The notes: a model not told the origin generated them from the letters alone. 64,000 bases of DNA from Neorhizobium petrolearium (GCF_017873175.1 NZ_JAGGJW010000005.1:186001-250000); one strand, 5' to 3'; positions 7,631-16,061 are shown, counted from the stretch's first letter. Made by a program: numbers and translations.

Positions 7631-9365
7631 AGCCGCAGCGAGACTGAAAGACGAGACGATAGAACGGCCGGAATTTCGCGAAGATGAAAAGCTGGCCGAA
7701 CCCGCTCGTCTCTCCGAAACGCGGTCGGAGCCGGTTGCTGCTCACGCGTTCCCCGCGGCTCCGGCGCCAGCTGCGCCCCCTGCCTTCGTGCCGAAATCAC
7801 CCCTGATGACGGTCGCCTACATCGTCGCCGGCACGTTGATCGCGCTGACCCAGGGACTTGGGTTGAGCTTCATCTCCACCAACCTGCAGCAGATCGCCGG
7901 CCCGATGAGCCTCACCCAGGTCGAAACCACCTGGCTGATGGCAGCCTATCTCTTTCCCAATGCCAGCCTGACGCTGTTGCTCTTCAAGGTGCGCGCCCAA
8001 TACGGCCTGAGGAATTTCGCCGAGGTGGCGGTCGTCGTCTATGTGCTCGTCTGCCTCGCCCACTTCTGGGTGGACAGCTATCATAGCGCCTTGGTGCTAC
8101 GCTTCTTCGCGGGTGTCGCCGCGGCTCCCATGACCTCGCTCGGCTTCCTCTACATTCTCGAGGCCATTCCGCCAGCGAGGAAGATGAACATCGGGCTGTG
8201 TATTGCGCTGACGGCGCTCGCCATCCCGGCTCCCATCACCGGACTCATCTCGCCGACACTGCTGGATCTTGGCGATTATCACGCGCTCTATGTGGTCGAG
8301 ATGGGGCTTGCCATGGTCTCGCTCGGCCTCGTCTATCTCCTGCCGCTTAATTCCCCGCACCGCGCGAAAGTGATCAGCAGCCTGGACGTGGTCAGCTACA
8401 TCTTCCTGGCGATCGCGCTCGGCTGCTTCGCGGTCGTTCTCACGGTCGGCCGGCTCTACTGGTGGACGGCCGCAGACTGGCTCGCCCTCCCGATCATCGC
8501 CGGAATCATCGCGTCGGCCATCTTCGCAATGATCGAGCTCAACCGGAGAAACCATCTGGTCGACATCCGATGGCTTACCTCCCGCGAAATCCTGCATTTC
8601 ACCGGCGCGTTGCTGGTCTTCCGTATCGCGCTTTCGGAGCAGTCGAGCGGCGCCATCAACTTCCTGCGCAATGCCGGCATGCTGAACGAGCAGATGGCCG
8701 GCCTCTATTGGGTCATCCTTACCGGTTCGATCGTCTCCGGGATCGTCTGTGCCGCGATCATGAAGCCAGGCCGGGCATCAGCGATCCATGCAGTCTCGCT
8801 GCTCTTCGTCGCCATCGGCAGCTATATGGACAGCCAGTCGACGACCCTCACCCGGCCGGAGCAAATGTATGTGAGCCAGTTCCTGGTGAGCTTCGCAAGC
8901 GGCCTTTTCCTGCCGCCGGCGCTTGCCGTAGGCATGGGCGCGGCTCTGAAGCGCGGCCCGGGCTATATCCTCTCTTTCATCGTCGTCTTCCTCACCACGC
9001 AGAAGATTGGCGGTTACCTTGGCAGCGCGCTCTACGGCACGTTCGTGCAATGGCGCGAGCAGTTCCATTCCTTCCGGCTCGTCTCGCAACTCATCTCCAC
9101 CGATCCGCTGGTCACAGCCCGGCTTAAACAATTCGGCGGCGCCTATGGCAAAGTGCTGGCCGACCCGAACCAGCAGACGGCCCAAGGCGCCACGCTCCTT
9201 GCAAGACAAACGCAGCAACAGGCTTATGCGCTCGCCTATAACGACTCCTTTCTGCTCACCGCATATCTATCGCTCGCGGCGCTCGGCTGCCTCGGCATTC
9301 ACGTCGCCTGGCGCAACCGCGAACGCTTCCTTCCAAATTCAAACCCGGTGCCCGCAGCCGCCTGA
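7617..9365 (+). CDS. MFS exporter with Ala/Pro-rich N-terminal extension
   Basis: The chosen ATG at 7617 overlaps the MarR gene by 14 bases and gives 582 residues. An in-frame ATG at 7593 would lie deeper inside it. The first 60 residues or so are hydrophilic and Ala/Pro-rich, then about 14 hydrophobic segments follow, starting at TVAYIVAGTLIALTQGLGL. The layout is that of DHA2-family exporters that work with a periplasmic adaptor, although the sequence is divergent and the classic motif A is poorly kept. Together with the HlyD-like protein 32 bases downstream it should form a proton-driven pump connected to an outer-membrane channel encoded elsewhere. The long cytoplasmic N-terminal tail is unusual for EmrB and its role is unknown. 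Confidence 0.82.
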   Translation: MSPREAAARLKDETIERPEFREDEKLAEPARLSETRSEPVAAHAFPAAPAPAAPPAFVPKSPLMTVAYIVAGTLIALTQGLGLSFISTNLQQIAGPMSLTQVETTWLMAAYLFPNASLTLLLFKVRAQYGLRNFAEVAVVVYVLVCLAHFWVDSYHSALVLRFFAGVAAAPMTSLGFLYILEAIPPARKMNIGLCIALTALAIPAPITGLISPTLLDLGDYHALYVVEMGLAMVSLGLVYLLPLNSPHRAKVISSLDVVSYIFLAIALGCFAVVLTVGRLYWWTAADWLALPIIAGIIASAIFAMIELNRRNHLVDIRWLTSREILHFTGALLVFRIALSEQSSGAINFLRNAGMLNEQMAGLYWVILTGSIVSGIVCAAIMKPGRASAIHAVSLLFVAIGSYMDSQSTTLTRPEQMYVSQFLVSFASGLFLPPALAVGMGAALKRGPGYILSFIVVFLTTQKIGGYLGSALYGTFVQWREQFHSFRLVSQLISTDPLVTARLKQFGGAYGKVLADPNQQTAQGATLLARQTQQQAYALAYNDSFLLTAYLSLAALGCLGIHVAWRNRERFLPNSNPVPAAA

Positions 9366-9397
9366 GGGACACTCAAGAAGAACAAGACGCTATTGCC

Positions 9398-10471
9398 ATG
9401 ACCAAGCTTTTTCGATCCATCGCCACCTATATGGCCATGATCACCGGTGTCACCGGCGTGTTCCTCGTGCTTTACGCCTGGGACCTGCCACCCTTTCACG
9501 GCTCAGTCGAGATGACCAACGACGCCTACGTGCGCGGTCAGGTGACATTGCTCAGCCCGCAGCTTGCAGGCTATCTCGTGGACGTACCCGTGCAGGACTA
9601 TCAGAGGGTCAAGAAAGGCGACCTCATCGCCCGGATCGACGACCGCATCTATACCCAGAAGCTGGAGCAGGCGAAGGCGACGCTGGCAGCCGCCGAAGCC
9701 GCGCTCGCCAATTCCGAACAGAGCCACAAGTCGGCGGAAGCCAAGATCGCCTCTGCCAAGGCGGCAGTGGAAAGCGCCAATGCCGCTCTCGAGGTTGCCA
9801 GGACGACCTACGAGCGCACCGAAGGCCTTCTGGAAAAGAACATCGCCAGCCAGAGCGAAGCCGAGAAGAACCGCGCGGCCTTCAACCAGGCGCAGGCCGC
9901 GGTGCATCAGGCGGAAGCCGCCGAGCTCGTCGCAGAACAGGATCTGAACACGATCGTCGTCAGCCGCCGTTCGCTGGAAGCCAGCGTCGAAAGCGCCAAG
10001 GCCGCTGTGGAGCTCGCAGAGATCGATCTGGCCAATACACGCATCACAGCGCCGCAGGACGGCACGCTCGGCGAGATGGCGGGCCGGATCGGCCAGTACG
10101 TCTCGGTCGGCACGCAGATCGGCTCGGTTGTGCCCGATCATGTCTGGGTGGTCGCCAATTTCAAGGAGACCCAGCTTGCCGGCATGCGGCCTGGGCAGGA
10201 GGTAGTCTTTACCGTCGATGCTCTCGGGCATCAGAAATTCGCGGGCCGGATCGAACGTTTCGCGCCGGCCACCGGGTCAGAATTCTCGGTCATCAAGGCC
10301 GACAACGCCACCGGCAACTTCACCAAGGTGGCCCAGCGCATTCCGGTCCGGATCGCCATCGAGCCGCAACAGCCGCTGACCGACAGGCTCGTCCCAGGCA
10401 TGTCGGTGGTCGCAAGCGTGGACCTCGCGCAAGGCAGCACTGCTCTTGCCCGGGCTGCAGAACTCGACTGA
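9398..10471 (+). CDS. HlyD/EmrA-family membrane fusion protein
   Basis: A 357-residue adaptor: one N-terminal membrane helix (about residues 10-30), a biotinyl-lipoyl half-domain with GYLVDVPVQDYQRVKKGDLI, a long Ala/Glu-rich coiled-coil hairpin (about 85-205), the second lipoyl half with DLANTRITAPQDGTLG, and a C-terminal beta-barrel. This is the standard layout of EmrA-type proteins that bridge an inner-membrane MFS pump to an outer-membrane channel. It is the last gene of the MarR-MFS-HlyD operon and is followed by a strong hairpin at 10521..10554. No TolC-like gene is present in the window. Confidence 0.92.
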   Translation: MTKLFRSIATYMAMITGVTGVFLVLYAWDLPPFHGSVEMTNDAYVRGQVTLLSPQLAGYLVDVPVQDYQRVKKGDLIARIDDRIYTQKLEQAKATLAAAEAALANSEQSHKSAEAKIASAKAAVESANAALEVARTTYERTEGLLEKNIASQSEAEKNRAAFNQAQAAVHQAEAAELVAEQDLNTIVVSRRSLEASVESAKAAVELAEIDLANTRITAPQDGTLGEMAGRIGQYVSVGTQIGSVVPDHVWVVANFKETQLAGMRPGQEVVFTVDALGHQKFAGRIERFAPATGSEFSVIKADNATGNFTKVAQRIPVRIAIEPQQPLTDRLVPGMSVVASVDLAQGSTALARAAELD

Positions 10472-10520
10472 TCGTTGCCCGCAAGCGAGCTCCGCCCTGC
10501 TGGCGATCCGACGGAGAATT

Positions 10521-10554
10521 CCCCGCGCCGCAGTTCAGCTTATGGCGGCGCGGG
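10521..10554. terminator. Terminator between convergent efflux and two-component operons
   Basis: CCCCGCGCCGC and GCGGCGCGGGG form a perfect 11-bp stem with a 12-base loop, 50 bases after the adaptor stop and about 70 bases from the end of the convergent kinase gene. A short T-run follows on the plus strand. It could terminate both directions. Confidence 0.7.
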
Positions 10555-10622
10555 GCGTTTATGCTCCTCGCAAAACCCTCTGCCCACTCTGAGCTGCACG
10601 GCCTTGATAATCAAAGCAGACT

Positions 10623-11990
10623 TCAGCTCCGAAACAGCGGCAAGCGCACGATGATCCTCGCTCCGCGGACCGGAGCATCGTCGATCGCCAGTGTTCCGCC
10701 ATGCGCCTCCACTAAATTGCGGGCCACCGCAAGACCGAGGCCGGCCCCACCGGTCTTGCGAGCGCGTGATGTTTCGAGCCTAACGAAGGGCTCCATCAGG
10801 ATTTCCCGCTGATCGATCGGAATGCCTGGCCCCTCATCGTCGATCGTCAGCCGCAGCCATTCTCCTTCAACCATCAGCCTCAGATGCGCCGCGCCGCCAT
10901 ATTTCAGCGCGTTGTCAATCAGGTTTGCGAAAATGCGCCTGAGTGCCAGCCGGTCGCCTATCAAAAGTGCGGTTTCGGCTGCAGTCCCTGATGCAGCCTC
11001 GGCAGACAAGGCAGCCAAGGTGACGCGCCCTCCGGTTGCTCGGCGGTCGGCAACCTCTGCCTCCAGTAACGGCACGATATCGAAAAGCTCCTCGTCCAAT
11101 GCACCGACTCCGGCACGACCGGCAAGCATTGCGTTGTCGAGCAGTTCGATCATGTCGTTTATGTCGGCCACGGCTTTCTCCCGCACCACTTCGTCCGGGA
11201 TATGTTCCAGTCGCAGCCTGAGCCGCGTCGCAAAGGTCCGCACGTCGTGCTGTATGCCGCCAATCAGAGCGAGCCTTGCCCTGACGATCGCATGAAGCCG
11301 TGTCTGCAGCCGCTCAAAGGCATTGACCAGCGCTCGCGTTTCGGGTGCGGCGCCTTTCAGCTTCGGCAAGGGAACCGGAGTACCGGTCGGATCGATCCGA
11401 TCGACGGCTGCGGCCAACCGCGTCAGCGGGCGGATCTCACGGTGGAGGGCGATCATGGCCACGAGTCCGAAAAGCGTACCGATCAGGCCGGCGCCGAGCC
11501 CCACCGGCAAACCGAACCACGTGACGATGAAGGGCGTGCGAGTCTCCATGACCAACACCCGCTCCGGCGAAAGCCGGACACGGAACTGGATGGGGTTTAC
11601 CACGCCCTTGAAGAAAAGCGGCCGCCTGATCCGGCGCTCCGGCGTGAGGAGGCGGATCGAAAGAAGATCCTCGCCCAGCACTTCGCGATAGATCCGATAT
11701 TCGGCATTGTCCCATAGATCGGCAGTCTTTTCGGGCGGCAAGTCGGTCCCGATGATCCGCACATTGAGGACCGGTGAATTCGCGGCATCGATCAGCAAGG
11801 GCCACCGATCCTCCGGCTCACTCTTCAAAAGCGTGGCAATCGCTGCGATTTGCTCGGGCGGAGGATTGGACGTCGTTCGACTGAGGTCATTCGCCAGATA
11901 ATAAAAGGAGATCAACGCGATCCACAGGGCCAGCAAGCCTGCGCCGCCAATCGCTATCAACCTCCGGGAAAGGCTTAAGCCCAACATCAC
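10623..11990 (-). CDS. Sensor histidine kinase
   Basis: A 455-residue membrane kinase: one helix at about 10-33, a periplasmic domain of roughly 125 residues, a second helix at about 160-182, a HAMP segment, and a dimerisation helix with His248 in IQHDVRTF as the likely phosphorylated residue. The ATPase domain has an N box (NLIDNALKYGG), a G1 box (DDEGPGIP) and a G2 box (GGAGLGLAV). Its start overlaps the response regulator stop by four bases (ATGA), so the two are translated together. The H-box HD instead of HE/HEL is a modest variation. The stimulus is unknown; the neighbours (an efflux operon and small secreted proteins) suggest an envelope signal, but only by position. Confidence 0.9.
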   Translation of the reverse strand: MMLGLSLSRRLIAIGGAGLLALWIALISFYYLANDLSRTTSNPPPEQIAAIATLLKSEPEDRWPLLIDAANSPVLNVRIIGTDLPPEKTADLWDNAEYRIYREVLGEDLLSIRLLTPERRIRRPLFFKGVVNPIQFRVRLSPERVLVMETRTPFIVTWFGLPVGLGAGLIGTLFGLVAMIALHREIRPLTRLAAAVDRIDPTGTPVPLPKLKGAAPETRALVNAFERLQTRLHAIVRARLALIGGIQHDVRTFATRLRLRLEHIPDEVVREKAVADINDMIELLDNAMLAGRAGVGALDEELFDIVPLLEAEVADRRATGGRVTLAALSAEAASGTAAETALLIGDRLALRRIFANLIDNALKYGGAAHLRLMVEGEWLRLTIDDEGPGIPIDQREILMEPFVRLETSRARKTGGAGLGLAVARNLVEAHGGTLAIDDAPVRGARIIVRLPLFRS

Positions 11991-12703
11991 GTCACCTGGC
12001 GCACCGGCACCGTCAGCAGGTAACCTCCGTTGCGAACCGTATTGATGAGACTGCTGCCGGGACTTGCCGCATCCAGTTTCTTGCGCAGCCGCGAGACGAG
12101 CAGGTCGACCGTCCGATCAAAAGGATCGGCCGTACGCCCATGGGTCCAGTCGAGGATTTGGTCGCGCGAGAGCACCCGGCGTGGCCTCAGCACGAAACAG
12201 GAGAGAAGCTCGAATTCGCCGCTCGTCAGTGGCACCAGCCCGCCTGGCTCCACTTCAAGCTGCCGGGCATCGAGATCGGCGACGAAACGGTCGAAGGCGA
12301 AACGCCGGCTCGGCGGCTGGAAGGGTTGCGGCGAAGCCCGTCGCAGAAGCGCCCGGACGCGCGCCAGGAGCTCGCGCGGGCCGAAGGGCTTGACGAGATA
12401 GTCGTCGGCACCGAGTTCCAGACCCACGACACGATCGGTCTCGTCGCTTTTCGCCGTCAACATCAAAATCGGCAGCGGCCGCGTGGCGCGAACGCGGCGG
12501 CAAACCGAAAGGCCGTCCTCGCCCGGCATCATAAGGTCGAGGATCATCAGATCGGGCTCGCGGCGGCGGAGGATTTCGTCCATCGCGCGGGCATCCTCCG
12601 CCGTCTCCACGGCGTAACCCTCCCGCGACAGGAAATCGCCGACGAGCTGCCTTATTTCGGCATCGTCATCGACAATCAGGATAGTGGGCACGGGTCTGTC
12701 CAT
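11987..12703 (-). CDS. OmpR/PhoB-family response regulator
   Basis: The receiver domain (about residues 7-120) has the acidic triad DDD at 12-14, the phospho-acceptor Asp56 in LMILDLMMP and the conserved Lys in YLVKPF. A C-terminal winged helix of the OmpR type follows (about 140-235, with RTVDLLVSRLRKKL as the recognition helix). The open frame extends 39 codons upstream of the ATG at 12703, but the receiver begins directly after this start, so the short form of 238 residues is chosen. The ribosome site is weak. It is the first gene of the pair with the kinase. The 205-base gap to the divergent small secreted protein gene at 12909 is a natural place for its binding sites. Confidence 0.9.
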   Translation of the reverse strand: MDRPVPTILIVDDDAEIRQLVGDFLSREGYAVETAEDARAMDEILRRREPDLMILDLMMPGEDGLSVCRRVRATRPLPILMLTAKSDETDRVVGLELGADDYLVKPFGPRELLARVRALLRRASPQPFQPPSRRFAFDRFVADLDARQLEVEPGGLVPLTSGEFELLSCFVLRPRRVLSRDQILDWTHGRTADPFDRTVDLLVSRLRKKLDAASPGSSLINTVRNGGYLLTVPVRQVT

Positions 12704-12908
12704 ACCGAGACCATGGCGAAGCGGTTTCACGAAATCAAGCTGCTCCGGACCGCCGATACAAAATGCTACAAGCCAAAAACAAAAGCTTACGTTTTGAGAA
12801 CTGCACGACAAAACCGGCATACATCAGCAAACCATCCTTGCCCTCGCATCACCGGCCGATTCCCTGCGACCATTGATGTGACGATCCAAACCATACGAGG
12901 ATGGAACG

Positions 12909-13214
12909 ATGACCAAGACACTCGCCGCCGGCCTGCTTGCCGGCACTTTCGCGCTTCTTTCGGTGGGTCAGGCGAATGCCTGGACCCGCGACGGTTCGGT
13001 GAGCGGTCCGCGCAGAACCGCCTCTGTGCATGCGAGCGGCAGTTGCGCGTCCGGCTCCTGCTCGCGCAGCATCACCCGCACCGGCCCCTATGGCTACAGC
13101 ATGTCGCGCAGCGGCTCGGCCTCCTGCAACGGCGGCACTTGCACCGGTTCGCGCACCACAACCGGTCCGCGCGGCAATACCGTTACCCGCTCAGGCAGTT
13201 TCCATCGTTACTGA
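12909..13214 (+). CDS. Small secreted Cys/Gly-repeat protein
   Basis: The 101-residue product begins with a clear Sec signal peptide (cleavage after about residue 24, AQANA-like region). The rest is rich in Ser, Gly, Thr, Arg and Cys and holds two copies of a repeat of about 26 residues built as C-x2-G-x-C, then a Thr/Arg stretch, then TGPxGx. The same repeat occurs three times in the SH3-domain protein at 14503..15165. The cysteine pairs would form disulfides in the periplasm or outside the cell. I do not recognise a functional family. It diverges from the response regulator gene and is followed by a strong hairpin. Coding status is well supported by the signal peptide and the shared repeat. 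Confidence 0.75.
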   Translation: MTKTLAAGLLAGTFALLSVGQANAWTRDGSVSGPRRTASVHASGSCASGSCSRSITRTGPYGYSMSRSGSASCNGGTCTGSRTTTGPRGNTVTRSGSFHRY

Positions 13215-13224
13215 CTTGAGCAGG

Positions 13225-13264
13225 CGCCCGGCGGTTTCCTACCCCTGGCTCAGGCCGCCGGGCG
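13225..13264 (+). terminator. Terminator or attenuator hairpin
   Basis: CGCCCGGCGG (13225..13234) and CCGCCGGGCG (13255..13264) are perfect 10-bp arms around a 20-base loop. They lie just after the small secreted protein gene and end 27 bases before the next start. It probably separates expression of the two genes. Confidence 0.6.
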
Positions 13265-13291
13265 TTCCTGTTGACCAAGCGAGGTTCTTCC

Positions 13292-14218
13292 ATGTTCCAG
13301 AGCATCGTCGATCCGTCCGTGCGCGGCGGTATCCTTGTCGTCGCGGCATCCTTCATGCTGCTCGAATACCTCATCGGCAGGCTGGCGGAGCATGATATCC
13401 ATGATCTGAAGGAATCCGCTGCCTCCTTCGGCGTCGCGTTCATTCACAGCATTCTCCGCCCCGTGGAAGCAGCGGTTGTCGCCACGCCTTTCATGCTCGC
13501 TTACCGGCATCGCCTGTTCGATATCGACATCACCAGCGCCGCCGGCGCCCTGGCGCTCTTCCTCGCGGTCGATCTCGTCTATTACTGGCACCATCGGGCC
13601 TCGCACCATATCCGCTGGCTCTGGGCGACCCATGCCGTCCATCATTCACCGACGAAGCTCAACCTGACGGCCGCGATCCGGCTCGGCTGGACGGGCAGCA
13701 TTTCCGGCAATTTCCTCTTCTTCCTGCCGCTTGCCTTTGTCGGCTTTCATCCGTTCGGTATCGTCGCCATGATGGGGCTCAATCTTGCCTATCAGTTCTT
13801 CATTCATACCGAGCTTTCGCCCCGCCTCGGGCCGCTCGAATGGGTGTTGAACACACCGGCGCATCACCGCGTTCATCACGCTTCCAATCCTCGCTGCCTC
13901 AATAAGAATTTCGGCGGCATCCTGATCGTCTTCGATCGCCTGTTCGGCACATTCGCGGAGGCGCCGGCGACCGAACCGCTGCGTTATGGCCTGCGTGGCC
14001 GCCCACCATCACTCCATCCCGGCCAGATCGCTCTCGGCGAATGGGCGATGCTCTGGCGGGATTTCTTCCAGGCGCCGAATATAGGCAAGAAACTCCGCGT
14101 GCTGTTCGGACCGGTCGGCCCTTTACCAAGCACTTCGCCCAAGCCGCCGCCGGCCGTCAAAGACAGTCTGTCGCCCGAAACCAACTCCATTACCAGAACC
14201 GAAGGACTATCCCGATGA
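13292..14218 (+). CDS. Sterol desaturase / fatty acid hydroxylase superfamily membrane enzyme
   Basis: A 308-residue integral membrane protein with several hydrophobic segments and the three histidine clusters of the non-heme di-iron superfamily: HHRASHH, then HAVHHS, then HHRVHHAS. These bind two irons that activate oxygen for C-H hydroxylation or desaturation of a lipid. The ATG at 13292 is preferred over a TTG at 13271 because GAGG lies seven bases before it. It ends in an ATGA overlap with the next small secreted protein. The substrate (sterol-like, hopanoid, carotenoid or fatty acid) is not indicated; bacterial members act on diverse lipids. Confidence 0.87.
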   Translation: MFQSIVDPSVRGGILVVAASFMLLEYLIGRLAEHDIHDLKESAASFGVAFIHSILRPVEAAVVATPFMLAYRHRLFDIDITSAAGALALFLAVDLVYYWHHRASHHIRWLWATHAVHHSPTKLNLTAAIRLGWTGSISGNFLFFLPLAFVGFHPFGIVAMMGLNLAYQFFIHTELSPRLGPLEWVLNTPAHHRVHHASNPRCLNKNFGGILIVFDRLFGTFAEAPATEPLRYGLRGRPPSLHPGQIALGEWAMLWRDFFQAPNIGKKLRVLFGPVGPLPSTSPKPPPAVKDSLSPETNSITRTEGLSR

Positions 14219-14478
14219 TCCGAAAAATCCTGTTCACCCCGACGCTTCTCGCCCTGTTCTTCGCAACACTTGCCGGTACAGCACCCGCCCAGACGCAGGT
14301 CTCGCCCGAGATGCGCCAGATGGCGATTGCGGTCGCACGCGCCTGCCGCACTGATCTCAAGACCTATTGCAACGGTGTCGAGAGGGGTGAAGGTCGTATC
14401 GCCGCCTGCCTTAGACAGAATGCCGAGAAGCTTTCCTCGCCCTGCCGCACGGCGCTCGCAGACGTGGCGCAGCGCTGA
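14215..14478 (+). CDS. Secreted cysteine-rich repeat protein
   Basis: The 87-residue protein has an N-terminal signal peptide (MIRKILF then a hydrophobic core ending AQA-like at about residue 23). One cysteine-rich module follows, with CRTDLKTYCNGVERGEGRI then CLRQNAEKLS and a final CR. This four-cysteine pattern matches the Cys-rich GLG1/FGFR1-type repeat found in many small secreted rhizobial proteins. The start ATG overlaps the desaturase stop by four bases, so translation is coupled. Function is unknown; two disulfides are likely. An upstream extension of the frame inside the desaturase gene is a shadow. Confidence 0.8.
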   Translation: MIRKILFTPTLLALFFATLAGTAPAQTQVSPEMRQMAIAVARACRTDLKTYCNGVERGEGRIAACLRQNAEKLSSPCRTALADVAQR

Positions 14479-14502
14479 CCAAACGCTCTGAAAGGAAGAA
14501 CC

Positions 14503-15165
14503 ATGTTCAGGAAACTGCTTCTCGCGCTGGCAATGCTGGCGGGCATGTCGTCCGTCGCCGCAGCTGCCACAGCCGCGGTCGCGACCGGCAACGTCAACCT
14601 GAGAGCCGGGCCGTCGACCGCCTATCCCGTCGTGACCGTCGTGCCGGTCGGCGCCCGCATCACGACCTATGGATGCGTCGCAGGTTATAGCTGGTGCGAT
14701 ATCTCGCTTGGTGTTTATCGGGGTTGGGTATCGGCGAACTACATCCAGGTCGTTTATCGCGGCGCGCCAATCGTGCTGACGCCGGTCGTTGCACCCCGTA
14801 TCGGCATCGTCGTGGTCGGCTACAACCGCGCCTATTGGGACCGCTATTACGTTCGCTATCCCTGGTATCATACCTGGCGCTATCACCCGCCGGTCGCGGC
14901 ACCACGGGTGAATTCTTTCGACCGGTCGGTGAACTGCGCAAACGGAGCCTGCACCGCGACCCGCTCGACTACCGGCATCTATGGCGGCTCAGCCACCCAT
15001 ACCCGTACCTGCAGCGGTGGTGAATGCGCGGCGACACGCGAAGTCGTCGGTCCGCGCGGCAATACGACATCCCGGGTCCGCAATTGCAGCCGGCCTGATC
15101 AGTCCTGCTCCGTTACACGCACAGGCCCGCGTGGCAACACGCGCACCCGCTTGTTCGAGCGTTGA
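14503..15165 (+). CDS. Secreted SH3-domain protein with C-terminal Cys/Gly repeats
   Basis: The 220-residue protein has a Sec signal peptide (about 1-23), a bacterial SH3 domain (about 24-85, starting ATGNVNLRAGPSTAYPVVTV), a Tyr/Arg-rich linker, and three C-terminal repeats of about 26 residues with C-x-x-G-x-C or a close variant, followed by TGxxGx. The repeats match those in the small protein encoded at 12909..13214. Bacterial SH3 domains usually bind peptidoglycan or surface glycans, so this could be a cell-wall-associated scaffold. It lies 24 bases after the Cys-rich protein gene and 11 bases before the next small secreted protein, in one apparent transcript. Confidence 0.82.
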   Translation: MFRKLLLALAMLAGMSSVAAAATAAVATGNVNLRAGPSTAYPVVTVVPVGARITTYGCVAGYSWCDISLGVYRGWVSANYIQVVYRGAPIVLTPVVAPRIGIVVVGYNRAYWDRYYVRYPWYHTWRYHPPVAAPRVNSFDRSVNCANGACTATRSTTGIYGGSATHTRTCSGGECAATREVVGPRGNTTSRVRNCSRPDQSCSVTRTGPRGNTRTRLFER

Positions 15166-15176
15166 GGGAGGGAGCG

Positions 15177-15518
15177 ATGCAATCCCGATCTGACATGAGG
15201 CACAGGCGTATTCCGGGTCTCATCGCCCTCCTCCTCGTGCTGGCCACGGCCGAGCCTTTCACAACTCCCGCTGCAGCGCAGGAACCGGACGATGAACCCT
15301 TCGAAGAATTCTGCCTCGCTCCGGGCGGCAGCGCGCGGCAGGCCTGCGTCGCCTTCTTTCTGGACGAGGACGGTTACGAGCTTTGTCTGATGGACGAAAG
15401 GGAAGGCATCGCCCGCTGCACACGCTCCTGGCATATCGAACCTGACGAAAAGCGCGACAGAGGTTCGCTTCCTCTCGGTTTCGAAGGTCCCGGCCCGGGC
15501 GAAGCCATCGAGGCATAA
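15177..15518 (+). CDS. Small secreted protein of unknown function
   Basis: The ATG at 15177 follows GAGGGAGGGAG directly, which decides the start over a TTG at 15162. The 113-residue product has a signal peptide (hydrophobic core LIALLLVLATA, cleavage around residue 34, AAA-like). A short acidic mature region contains four cysteines, in CLAPGG..., CVAFFL, LCLMDE and RCTRS. No family is recognised. It is the last gene of the small secreted protein cluster and is followed by a hairpin at 15541..15570. Disulfide bonding is likely from the paired cysteines; nothing else can be said. Confidence 0.6.
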   Translation: MQSRSDMRHRRIPGLIALLLVLATAEPFTTPAAAQEPDDEPFEEFCLAPGGSARQACVAFFLDEDGYELCLMDEREGIARCTRSWHIEPDEKRDRGSLPLGFEGPGPGEAIEA

Positions 15519-15540
15519 GGAGCGTCCGGCACCAGAGCAT

Positions 15541-15570
15541 CACCCTCTCCGCGCAGCCGCGAAGAGGGTG
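15541..15570. terminator. Terminator hairpin
   Basis: CACCCTCT (15541..15548) and AGAGGGTG (15563..15570) form a perfect 8-bp stem. It follows the small secreted protein cluster on the plus strand. The small reading frames that converge from the minus strand end just beyond it. Confidence 0.55.
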
Positions 15571-15588
15571 TTCATCCAATGTTGCATA

Positions 15589-15799
15589 TCAATGAGCCGG
15601 ACGGGTGCCGCCGCCCTTCTTTTTCGCGTCGTGGGCATGGTGGCTGTCGCGTTCCCCGCCACCGCCGGAAACCCGGCTCCGGGATTGCCGGTCGTCATCC
15701 GTCGATGGTTTCTCAGCCCTCACCGGCGCTTGGCATTTTGTGCGAAGCACCAGGCCCGCCCTGGCGGATGCTCGCCGGGGTCTTCTGCGATGTGGACAT
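15589..15799 (-). pseudogene. Possible frameshifted small hydrophilic protein
   Basis: An ATG at 15799 opens a 28-residue frame (MSTSQKTPASIRQGGPGASH...) that stops at 15713. The next frame continues without a stop to 15589 with strongly protein-like composition: acidic/Arg segment, four glycines, HHAHDAKKKGGG, ending TRPAH. Joined by one frameshift near 15715..15723, the two parts would make about 66 residues. The second half could also start at a GTG at 15723 as a separate 44-residue protein. Short hydrophilic Gly/Lys-rich proteins of this type are common in rhizobia. A sequencing error is equally possible. No ribosome site is strong. Confidence 0.35.
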
Positions 15800-15809
15800 G
15801 GAACAACGC

Positions 15810-15989
15810 CTATCGGTCTTGCTGATAGCCCTGATGGGTCGTGTTGATCTTCGTATTGCCCTGCTGACCCTGCTTGCCAGGATCATTGGCGGCTTTGATC
15901 GTGCCGCGCCTGGTCTCTGCATGGGCCTGTTCGCCAGGCCCCTTGTGGCTCAGGTTATCGGAGGGTGTGGGGGGAAGTCTGCTGCTCAT
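15810..15989 (-). CDS. Small hydrophilic protein (59 residues)
   Basis: The start is fixed by an excellent ribosome site, AGGAGG six bases before the ATG at 15989. The 59-residue product is hydrophilic with no signal peptide or membrane segment. It is rich in Gln, Gly, Asn, Lys and Thr and ends NTTHQGYQQDR. Similar short Gln/Asn-rich proteins occur in rhizobia as stress-type hypotheticals, but I cannot name a family. It is shorter than usual gene-calling cut-offs. It may share a transcript with the broken frame just downstream (15589..15799). The divalent-metal ATPase gene lies on the same strand upstream. Confidence 0.6.
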   Translation of the reverse strand: MSSRLPPTPSDNLSHKGPGEQAHAETRRGTIKAANDPGKQGQQGNTKINTTHQGYQQDR

Positions 15990-16061
15990 CTCGGGCCTCC
16001 TCATGGTCTTCGGTTTCAGAGACCATAACCCCCGGCGTGTACCGATGTTCCTCAGTCAACG

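Noticed and set aside
9007..10812. 601-codon plus-strand frame over the MFS-HlyD genes
   Set aside because: A shadow in another frame; Arg/Ser/Pro-rich, overlapping two well-supported genes and part of the kinase gene.
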